Source of the DNA: Streptomyces roseirectus | GTDB lineage: Bacteria > Actinomycetota > Actinomycetes > Streptomycetales > Streptomycetaceae | Reading direction: 5' to 3' | Assembly: GCF_014489635.1 (NCBI RefSeq) | Contig: NZ_CP060828.1 | Location: forward strand, 930,001-994,000 | Length of the DNA: 64,000 nucleotides | Shown: positions 26,413 to 33,207 of the stretch, piece by piece | Layout: each line of letters begins with the position of its first letter | How positions within the stretch are numbered: position 1 is the stretch's first letter | Notes under the pieces: model-generated | Told to the model about the DNA's origin: nothing | The model's input: the letters and a program-made list of their open reading frames with translations, nothing else | The model's database searches: none | Program-made: the position numbers and the translations under genes

Positions 26413-27392
26413 CCGACGCCCCGGTGCTGGCCAACCCCAACACCCTCTCCGACCGGGCAGCGATGGGGCTGCCCGACTCCTTCCGGTCCCGGTCGGGACC
26501 GTGGCCGGTGCGTGACCACCGCGACCTGCTGTCCGTGCCCGCCGAGACGCTGGTGGCCGTCGCCGAGGACCCCGAGTCGTCCTTCGCGCGCCGGCACGCG
26601 GCGGGCACCGTCCTCGGGCTGATCGGCGATCCCCGGATCCGCCCGGACGACCCGCCGATGGTGGACGTCCCCGGCGCCCGCGTCCGCCTGGGCCTCGCCC
26701 CGGGCGACGTCGGCCCGGTCACCGCGCGCTGGCGGCACGCCGGGGTGATCGAGGACTGGATCGCCAAGGAGTGCCCGGTGTACGAGGTGGAGCTGCCGGG
26801 GTTCCGGATCGGCCTGCACCCGGTCACCAACACCGAGTACCGGCGTTTCCTGGAGGACACCGGCTCGACCGAGCTGCCGACGTCGTGGCGGTTCGGCGTC
26901 CATCCCGACGGGTTCGGCAACCACCCGGTGTGGACGGTGACGCCGGAGGCCGCCGACGCGTACGCGGCGTGGCTGTCGCGGCGGACCGGGCGGGCGTTCC
27001 GGCTGCCGAGCGAGGCGGAGTGGGAGTACGCCGCCGCCGGGCACGCGGGGCGCGAGTTCCCGTGGGGCGCGGAGTTCGACGCGGAGCGCGCCAACACCGT
27101 CGAGGCGGGGCCGCTGACGACGACGCCGATCGGGGTGTACCCGGGCGGGCGGTCGCCGTTCGGGGTGTACGACATGGCGGGCAACGTCGAGGAGTACACG
27201 GCCGACGACTACCGGCCCTACCCCGGCGGCAGCGCCGTCGCCGACGACCTCGCGGTCACCCGGGGCACGTACCGGATCGCGCGCGGCGGCAGCTTCACCC
27301 GGTTCGGGGACCTGGCGCGCACGCGGCGCCGGCACGGCTGGTACGAGCGGGACATCTACGCCATGGGCTTCCGGCTCGCGGAGACGCCGTGA
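26409..27392 (+). CDS. SUMF1/FGE-domain protein (ToxD-like), 327 aa
   Basis: Residues 85-327 form the formylglycine-generating-enzyme/EgtB-type fold: GLHPVTNTEYRRFL (135-148), LPSEAEWEYAAAG (199-211), GVYDMAGNVEEYT (252-264), RGGSF (292-296) and the terminal GFRL. The only cysteine is C122, so the copper-binding Cys pair of true sulfatase-activating enzymes is absent. Oxidative chemistry by another centre, or a structural role, is more likely. In the toxoflavin cluster toxD is of this family. It is joined by ATGA to the esterase and by GTGA to the deaminase gene. Confidence 0.88.
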   Translation: MTDAPVLANPNTLSDRAAMGLPDSFRSRSGPWPVRDHRDLLSVPAETLVAVAEDPESSFARRHAAGTVLGLIGDPRIRPDDPPMVDVPGARVRLGLAPGDVGPVTARWRHAGVIEDWIAKECPVYEVELPGFRIGLHPVTNTEYRRFLEDTGSTELPTSWRFGVHPDGFGNHPVWTVTPEAADAYAAWLSRRTGRAFRLPSEAEWEYAAAGHAGREFPWGAEFDAERANTVEAGPLTTTPIGVYPGGRSPFGVYDMAGNVEEYTADDYRPYPGGSAVADDLAVTRGTYRIARGGSFTRFGDLARTRRRHGWYERDIYAMGFRLAETP

Positions 27393-28495
27393 GCGCCGTG
27401 ACGGCGGCCGAGGAGGCCGCGATGCGGCGTGCCGTGTCGCTCGCCGGGGCCGGCCTCGGTCGCACCAGTCCGAATCCGGCGGTCGGCTGTGTGGTCCTCG
27501 GCGCGGACGGCACGGCCGTCGGCGAGGGGTTCCATCCGGGCGCCGGGCAGCCGCACGCCGAGGTCGAGGCGCTGGCGATGGCCGGGGAGCGGGCGCGGGG
27601 CGGGACGGCGGTGGTCACGCTGGAGCCGTGCGCGCACACCGGGCGCACCGGCCCGTGCGCGGACGCGCTGCTGGCGGCGGGGATCGCGCGGGTCGTGTAC
27701 GCGGTCCCGGACCCGAACCCGGCGGCGGCGGGCGGCGCGGCGCGGCTGCGCCGGGCCGGGGTGGAGGTCGTCGGCGAGGTCCTGCGGGCGGAGGCCGAGC
27801 GGGGCAACGAGCTGTGGCTGACGGCCGTGCGGCGCGGGCGGCCGTGTGTGACCTGGAAGTTCGGGGCCACCCTCGACGGGCGCACCGCCGCGCCCGACGG
27901 GACGTCCCGCTGGATCACCGGGCCCGACTCGCGCCGTGACGCCCACGCGCTGCGCGCCGCGCACGACGCGGTGCTCGTCGGGTCCGGGACGCTGCGGGCC
28001 GACGATCCCCATCTGGGGCTGCGGCACGGGGTCGAGGGGCGGGCCCCGCTGCGGGTCGTCCTCGACCGGGACGGCACGATCCCGGCGGACGCGCGGGTCC
28101 TCGACGACGCGGCGCCGACCCTCGTCGTGACCGGTCCGCACACCCCGAAGCCGGTGCTCGGTGACCGGCACGAGGTGCTGCGCGTGCCGCTCGTCGACGG
28201 GTCGCTCGACGTGCGCGTGCTGCTGGACGAGCTGTGGGCGCGTGACGTGCGGTCCGTCCTGCTGGAGGGCGGGGCCCGGCTCGCGGCGTCGTTCGTCGGA
28301 CGGGGGCTGCTGGACCGGGTCGTGGCGTACGTGTCGCCGCTGCTGCTCGGCGCGGGCGCGCGGCCCGTCCTCGACGACTTCGGGGCCTCGACCCTCATGG
28401 CCGGCCTGCGGCTGCACCTCGGTGAGGTGAGCCGGCTCGGTGACGACGTGCGGCTGCTCCTGCGGGTGCGGGCGCTGCCCGGGGAGGCGCCGTGA
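27389..28495 (+). CDS. ribD: RibD-type bifunctional deaminase/reductase (ToxE-like), 368 aa
   Basis: The deaminase half (1-145) has zinc ligands H56 (HAEVEA), C81 and C90 in PCAHTGRTGPCADAL and catalytic E58. The reductase half (150-368) has KFGATLDGRTA, SRWITGPDSR and LLEGGARLAASF. Both active sites are intact. It would turn the GTP-cyclohydrolase product into a 5-amino-6-ribosyl/ribityl-aminouracil phosphate. Its place next to a lone GTP cyclohydrolase II but without lumazine or riboflavin synthase genes indicates a diverted pathway, as with ToxE. GTG start, coupled on both sides. Confidence 0.92.
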   Translation: MSAVTAAEEAAMRRAVSLAGAGLGRTSPNPAVGCVVLGADGTAVGEGFHPGAGQPHAEVEALAMAGERARGGTAVVTLEPCAHTGRTGPCADALLAAGIARVVYAVPDPNPAAAGGAARLRRAGVEVVGEVLRAEAERGNELWLTAVRRGRPCVTWKFGATLDGRTAAPDGTSRWITGPDSRRDAHALRAAHDAVLVGSGTLRADDPHLGLRHGVEGRAPLRVVLDRDGTIPADARVLDDAAPTLVVTGPHTPKPVLGDRHEVLRVPLVDGSLDVRVLLDELWARDVRSVLLEGGARLAASFVGRGLLDRVVAYVSPLLLGAGARPVLDDFGASTLMAGLRLHLGEVSRLGDDVRLLLRVRALPGEAP

Positions 28496-29883
28496 GCCCC
28501 ACGATCGCCGTGATCTACCACAGCCGGCGCGGCACCGTCCGGGCGCTGGCGGCGCTGGCCGCCGAGGGGGCCCGGGAGACGGGCGCCGAGGTGCGGCTGC
28601 TGCGCGTCGCCGACGACGCGGCGTCCGCCGGCGACTGGCCCGAGCGGATCGCCGAGCCGGAGGACGTCCTGCACGCGGACGGTCTGGTGCTGGCCGCGCC
28701 CACCTACTACGGGATGGTCTCCTCCCCCTTCAAACGGTTCCTGGAGTCGACGTCCCCGCTGTGGGGTCAGGGGCTGCTCGCCGACCGGGTGGCCACCTGC
28801 GTCACCGCGTCCACGCAGCGCCACGGGGGCCGTGAGGCCACCCTGACCTCGCTGCACCACACCCTGACCCACTGGGGCTGCTGGGTCGCCGGGGCCGACC
28901 CGGGGGACCCGGTGACCCTGGCCGCCGGCGGAACGCCGTACGGGCTCGTCGCCGACAACAGCAAGGGCATGCCGGGAGCGGCCGAACAGACGGCCGCGCG
29001 GGCCCTGGGGCGCCGACTGGCCGAACTGACCGCGCGGGCCCACCCGGAGGGACGCCGGCTGCGGGGTCCGGCGCCGGAACAGCGGACGGTACTGGCCACG
29101 CCGGGCGGGCTGCGGGGGGCGGGGGCCGTTTCCGGCGACCTGCCGCCGGCCGCACCGCCGTCGACCGCACCGCCGCCGGGCACGTCCGCCGCACCGCCGG
29201 GCCCCGGCATGCCGTTGCGCCCCGTCCGTCTCACGGTCGTCTATCACGGCGAGGACGCGGCGACCCGGATCCTCGCGCAGGAGGCGGCGGCGGCCGCACG
29301 GGCGCTGGGGGCCGGGGTGCGGCTGCGGTGTGTGGCCCGCGAGGGCGCCTCCCGGGACGCGGACTGGCTGGGGCCGAGGGCCACGCCGGCCGGTGCCGAG
29401 GACATCGCGTGGGCGGACGCCGTGCTGTTCGGCGCCCCCGCGCGGCTGGGCGCCCTGGCCGCGCCGCTCCTGGAGTTCATCCAGTCGCTGGCCCCGACGG
29501 ACACCGCCCCGGGCCCCCTGTGGGGCAAGCCGGCCGGCGGTTTCACGGTCGTCCCCACACCTCACGCGGGCGCCGAGACCGCCCTCCTGGACCTCGGCCA
29601 CATGCTCCTCCACACGGGCGCGGTCCTGGTCCCGCCGGGCTACACCGATCCGTCGGTGGAGGCCGCCGGCGGCAACCCGTACGGCACTTCCTGGTCCCTC
29701 ACCGAGGGCCCTCTCCCCACCCCGGAGGCCACCGCCGCCGCGGCTCACCAGGGCCGTCGGACGGTCCTGGCGGGCGATCTGCTGCGCCGGTCCCCGGCCA
29801 TGGCGCCGGCCCCGGATCTCGTCACCCCACCCACCCCACCCGGCCCCGTCGGGCCCGCGGCGTCCGTAGGGAGCACGGTATGA
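28492..29883 (+). CDS. Tandem flavodoxin/WrbA-like protein, 463 aa
   Basis: Two flavodoxin-like domains lie in one chain. The first (about 3-190) starts IAVIYHSRRGTVRALA and has the WrbA-type APTYYGMVSSPFKRFLEST segment. The second (about 240-440) starts LTVVYHGEDAATRILA with FGAPARLGALAAPLLEFIQS. The linker (about 190-238) is Pro/Ala-rich. In domain 1 the FMN-phosphate loop looks intact; in domain 2 it is degenerate (GEDAATR). It may supply or accept electrons for a flavin-dependent redox step such as N-N bond formation or final oxidation. A two-domain form is unusual, and I recall no equivalent in Burkholderia toxABCDE. Confidence 0.82.
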   Translation: MSPTIAVIYHSRRGTVRALAALAAEGARETGAEVRLLRVADDAASAGDWPERIAEPEDVLHADGLVLAAPTYYGMVSSPFKRFLESTSPLWGQGLLADRVATCVTASTQRHGGREATLTSLHHTLTHWGCWVAGADPGDPVTLAAGGTPYGLVADNSKGMPGAAEQTAARALGRRLAELTARAHPEGRRLRGPAPEQRTVLATPGGLRGAGAVSGDLPPAAPPSTAPPPGTSAAPPGPGMPLRPVRLTVVYHGEDAATRILAQEAAAAARALGAGVRLRCVAREGASRDADWLGPRATPAGAEDIAWADAVLFGAPARLGALAAPLLEFIQSLAPTDTAPGPLWGKPAGGFTVVPTPHAGAETALLDLGHMLLHTGAVLVPPGYTDPSVEAAGGNPYGTSWSLTEGPLPTPEATAAAAHQGRRTVLAGDLLRRSPAMAPAPDLVTPPTPPGPVGPAASVGSTV

Positions 29884-30626
29884 GCGTCAGTGTGCGGCAG
29901 TACGACGGCATCGGTGAGACGTACGAGGGTTTCAAGTCGCTGCCGATGGCGCGCTGGGCGGAGTGCCCGAGCTTCCTGGGGATGCTGGGCGACGTGCGCG
30001 GCAAGTCGGTGCTCGACCTGGCGTGCGGGACCGGGTTCTACACCCGGTGGATCAAGCGGCTGGGCGCGGCGGAGGTGCTGGGGACGGACGTCTCGGCGGG
30101 GATGGTGGAGGCGGCGCGGGCGATCGAGGAGCGGGATCCGCTCGGGGTGCGGTACGCGGTCGCGGACGCGGCCGAACTGCCGGTCCCAAAGCGGCCGTTC
30201 GACGTGGCGAGCGCCGTGTACCTGCTCAACTACGCGCAGGACGAGGACGAGATGGAGGCGATGTGCCGGTCGGTGCGCGGGAGCCTCGCGCCCGGCAGCC
30301 GGTTCTTCGTGCTGACGCAGGCCCCCGAGTACCGCTTCGACGGCCCGTCGATGGCGAAGTACGGCTTCACGTACGACCCGGTGGCCCACAGCCCGATCGG
30401 CCCGCGCGTGCGGATCGTGGCCCAGCTGGATCCGCCGGTGGAGTTCGTGACGTCGTACCCGCGCCGTGAGGTCTTCGAGCGGAGCCTGACGAAGGCGGGG
30501 TTCGACGGCGTGACGTGGGTGCCGTTGCGGGTGTCGGAGGAGGGGCTGCGTGAGCGGGGCACGGAGTACTGGGCGGACTTCCTGGCGAACCCGCCGCTGA
30601 TCATGCTGCACTGCACGGCCGTCTGA
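29880..30626 (+). CDS. ToxA-like N-methyltransferase, 248 aa
   Basis: A class I SAM methyltransferase with motif I VLDLACGTGFYTR (44-56), LGTDVSAGMVEAAR and a post-motif AVYLLNYAQDEDEM. The N terminus (YDGIGETYEGFKSLP) and the 248-residue length resemble toxoflavin methyltransferase ToxA from memory. In that pathway the enzyme methylates 1,6-didemethyltoxoflavin on ring nitrogens. It is last in the overlapping chain (ATGA with the flavodoxin gene), and a strong terminator starts 9 bp after its stop. Confidence 0.9.
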   Translation: MSVSVRQYDGIGETYEGFKSLPMARWAECPSFLGMLGDVRGKSVLDLACGTGFYTRWIKRLGAAEVLGTDVSAGMVEAARAIEERDPLGVRYAVADAAELPVPKRPFDVASAVYLLNYAQDEDEMEAMCRSVRGSLAPGSRFFVLTQAPEYRFDGPSMAKYGFTYDPVAHSPIGPRVRIVAQLDPPVEFVTSYPRREVFERSLTKAGFDGVTWVPLRVSEEGLRERGTEYWADFLANPPLIMLHCTAV

Positions 30627-30634
30627 ACGCGCGT

Positions 30635-30676
30635 CGGCCTGGCCGCCTGTCCCGGGAGGGGGAGGCGGCCAGGCCG
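30635..30676 (+). terminator. Strong hairpin ending the azapteridine operon
   Basis: A perfect 14-bp stem (30635-30648 with 30663-30676) with a 14-nt loop begins 9 bp after the ToxA-like stop codon. No U tract follows, as is common in Streptomyces. Confidence 0.8.
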
Positions 30677-30739
30677 TGTGCCGTGGGGAGGTGACACACC
30701 AGGCTGCGGGGGAACTGCCCCGCGCCCGCACCGCCCCAC

Positions 30740-30777
30740 GGAAGCCCCGCCCGGTTGCCAAGCCGGGCGGGGCTTCC
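30740..30777. terminator. Second hairpin in the convergent gap
   Basis: A perfect 15-bp stem (30740-30754 with 30763-30777) and 8-nt loop, followed by CTCG. It can act on both strands between the methyltransferase and exporter genes. Confidence 0.75.
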
Positions 30778-30869
30778 TCGTGCCGCCGGGGCGGGTCCGG
30801 CGCGGCGGCGTGCGCGCGACGGGGGAACGAACACGCACACCGCCCGCCGGGAGGTGCCCCGGCGGCACG

Positions 30870-30897
30870 TCCCGGCCGGGCCTGAGCCCGGCCGGGA
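30870..30897 (-). terminator. Third hairpin, at the end of the MFS gene
   Basis: A perfect 12-bp stem (30870-30881 with 30886-30897) with loop CTGA, 7 bp beyond the stop codon of the MFS transporter. Together with the two preceding hairpins it fills the 278-bp convergent gap (30627-30904), in which I see no gene. Confidence 0.75.
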
Positions 30898-30904
30898 GCC
30901 GGTG

Positions 30905-32359
30905 TCACCCGGCGGTGGCCGGGGCCCGCAGCCTGCGGGCGAGGACGACGCCGATCAGGGCGAGGACCGCCGTCAGGCCGAACAGGGAGCCGAGCGCGAC
31001 GCGGGTGCCCGCGTCGTAGTGCTCGCTGATCGCGAGGGCCGCGCCGCCGAGGCCGGCGATGACGCCGGTGGCGAGGGTCTGCGCGAGCTGGAGCGCCCCG
31101 CTCATCTCGCCCTGCCGTTCGGCGGGCGTCTGCTCCAGCGTGTCGGTGGTCGACGCGTTGAAGCCGATGCCCATCCCGATGCCGCCCACGGCCCAGCCGA
31201 GGACCGCGATCCAGCCCGGGACGGCGTGGGTGAGGATCGACAGCGTGATCAGGCCCACCCCGGCCAGCAGGATGACGAAGCCGAGGACGACGCTGCCGGT
31301 GCGCCCGCCGGGTGTGGCGTCCCGTTTGGCCTGCCAGGCGGAGCCGAGCACCCAGGTGATGGCGCCGGCCGAGAGGCCGAGCCCCGCCTCCCAGGCGCTC
31401 TGTCCGCGCAGCTCCTGGAGGCCGAGCGGGAGGTAGGCCTCGCTGCCGAAGTACACCCCGCACAGCAGCCCGCGGATGACGACGCCCGCGCCGAGTCCGG
31501 GCCGCGCGGTGAGGGTCCCCTCGGGGGTGACCCGGCGCAGCGCGGGCAGGGCGACGGCGGCGCCGGCCACCGCGAGGACGGCGAGCAGGACCAGGTTCTC
31601 CAGCAGGAGCGCCTGGAGGAGCACGCCGGTGCCGACGGTGAGCAGGACGGAGTTGGCGAGCGGGCCCTTCCACCAGGGTTCGGCGGGGGCCGCCGTCCGC
31701 TCCGCCTGCGGGCGTTCCAGGCGGCGCAGTGCGGGGAGGCTGAGCACCGCGGCGACGGCCACGATGGGCAGCATGATCAGGAACACCGTGCGCCAGGTGG
31801 TGGCGTCGGCGAGGGTGCCCGCCAGGACCGGGCCGATCAGGGAGGGGATCGTCCAGGCCGAGGAGAGCAGGGCGAACATGCGGGCCCGCAGGTGTTCGGG
31901 GTAGGCGAGGCCGATCACCGTGTAGGCCATGGCCATGACGGCGCCGACGCCGAGCCCCTGGAGGAAGCGGCCGGCGAGGAACAGCGGCCAGTTCCCGGCG
32001 GCGCCGGCGAGGGCGCAGCCGAGGGCGAAGACGGTCATGCCGGCGACGGCGGGGGCCCAGGGTCCGCGCTGGTCGGCGGTGCGGCCGGCGAGGACGGTGC
32101 CGATGATGTTGGCGAGCATCAGGGCGGACAGGCCCCAGCCGTAGGCGCCGAGTCCGTCGAGGTCGCGGGCGATGTCGGGGAGGACGGTGGCCACGCCGAG
32201 GGATTCGAACGCGACCATGCCGACGGACAGGATCACGCCGAGGCTGAGCGCCCGGTACGGGCCGGAGAAGACGCTCTCCGAGCGTTTCGGCGGAGCGTCC
32301 GTGGGCTCGGGCGTGGGCTCGCCCAAGTCGTCCGGTAACTCGTCGACGTGCTGGGACAT
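30905..32359 (-). CDS. MFS drug-exporter-like transporter, 484 aa
   Basis: A cytoplasmic N-terminal tail of about 35 residues is followed by 12-14 hydrophobic helices. MFS motifs are recognisable: ALMLANIIGTVLAGRTADQRG between helices 2 and 3 and GRFLQGLGVGAVMAMAYTVIG near helix 4, as in antiporters. It is divergent from a TetR gene with a palindrome between them and convergent with the azapteridine operon. This makes it the natural candidate for export of, and self-resistance to, the cluster product; the link is inference. Confidence 0.9.
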   Translation of the reverse strand: MSQHVDELPDDLGEPTPEPTDAPPKRSESVFSGPYRALSLGVILSVGMVAFESLGVATVLPDIARDLDGLGAYGWGLSALMLANIIGTVLAGRTADQRGPWAPAVAGMTVFALGCALAGAAGNWPLFLAGRFLQGLGVGAVMAMAYTVIGLAYPEHLRARMFALLSSAWTIPSLIGPVLAGTLADATTWRTVFLIMLPIVAVAAVLSLPALRRLERPQAERTAAPAEPWWKGPLANSVLLTVGTGVLLQALLLENLVLLAVLAVAGAAVALPALRRVTPEGTLTARPGLGAGVVIRGLLCGVYFGSEAYLPLGLQELRGQSAWEAGLGLSAGAITWVLGSAWQAKRDATPGGRTGSVVLGFVILLAGVGLITLSILTHAVPGWIAVLGWAVGGIGMGIGFNASTTDTLEQTPAERQGEMSGALQLAQTLATGVIAGLGGAALAISEHYDAGTRVALGSLFGLTAVLALIGVVLARRLRAPATAG

Positions 32360-32386
32360 GAGGTCACCTCGTGTGAGAGAATTACT

Positions 32387-32399
32387 TTCCGATGCGGAA
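32387..32399. promoter_or_regulatory. Palindrome between the MFS exporter and its TetR gene
   Basis: TTCCG-ATG-CGGAA is a perfect inverted repeat in the 67-bp divergent promoter region. The flanks extend it imperfectly (ATTACTTTCC ... GGAACGGAAT). A TetR operator controlling both genes is expected here. Confidence 0.6.
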
Positions 32400-32426
32400 C
32401 GGAATCATAAAGGTAGGGGAAGCTCG

Positions 32427-33083
32427 GTGAACACACCACAGGGCACTCGGGGCGCGGACTCCCTCACGGCGCAGCGTTCGCGGGGCCGTCCGCGCGACGA
32501 ACGCATCGACACCGCCGTCCGCAGAGCCGTGATGGAGATCCTGAACGAGGTGGGCTACGGCCGGCTGACGCTGGAGGCGGTGGCCGCCCGCGCCGGGACG
32601 ACGAAGCCGACGCTGCGGCGGCGCTGGCGTTCGCGCCAGCACCTCGTGGTGAGCGCGCTCGTGCAGACGATGGGTTCCTCCCCGACGCCCGACACCGGCT
32701 GCACCCACTGCGACCTGATCGCCGGCATCCGCACCCTGAGCCACGCGTTCACCACGACCGTCGGCCGCCGCGCGCTGCCCGCGCTGATCGCGGACCTGGC
32801 CGACGACCCGGAGCTGGAGTCGGAGTTCCTGAGCGAGCTGTTCCACCCCCGCCGGGCGGCGACGGCCGCGGCCCTGCGCCGGGGCATCAGGCGCGGTGAC
32901 ATCCGTCCCGACGCCGATATCGACCTGCTGCTCGACATGCTGGCGTCGACGGCCTACTACCGGATCCTCTTCGGGCACCTGCCGCTCACGCCGACGCTCG
33001 CCGAGGACGTCGTGGAGGTCGTCCTCAAGGGCGTGGCCACCCCGCAGTGGCACAGCAACCACGGGACGGTGCACGACCTCTGA
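32427..33083 (+). CDS. TetR-family regulator of the exporter, 218 aa
   Basis: The helix-turn-helix spans about residues 25-72, with RRAVMEILNEVGYGRLTLEA and RAGTTKPTLRRRWRSRQHLV. The C-terminal domain carries the TetR_C_11/16-like LADDPELESEFLSELFHPRR segment. The GTG start at 32427 has AGGTAGGGGA upstream. It faces the MFS gene. A second TetR of the same subfamily (36266-36853) sits next to another MFS gene 3 kb away; both share the DxPELxxEFLxxxFxPRRA segment, which points to paralogous pairs. Confidence 0.9.
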   Translation: MNTPQGTRGADSLTAQRSRGRPRDERIDTAVRRAVMEILNEVGYGRLTLEAVAARAGTTKPTLRRRWRSRQHLVVSALVQTMGSSPTPDTGCTHCDLIAGIRTLSHAFTTTVGRRALPALIADLADDPELESEFLSELFHPRRAATAAALRRGIRRGDIRPDADIDLLLDMLASTAYYRILFGHLPLTPTLAEDVVEVVLKGVATPQWHSNHGTVHDL

Positions 33084-33207
33084 GCCTCGCGGCGCCCCGG
33101 GTCACGCCGCCCCGGGGCGCACCACCGCGCCGCCCGGACCGCGTACGGCACGCGGGGCGCGGGAGCCACCGCACTTCCGGGGTCCTCGGGACGAGAAAGG
33201 GAATCCT

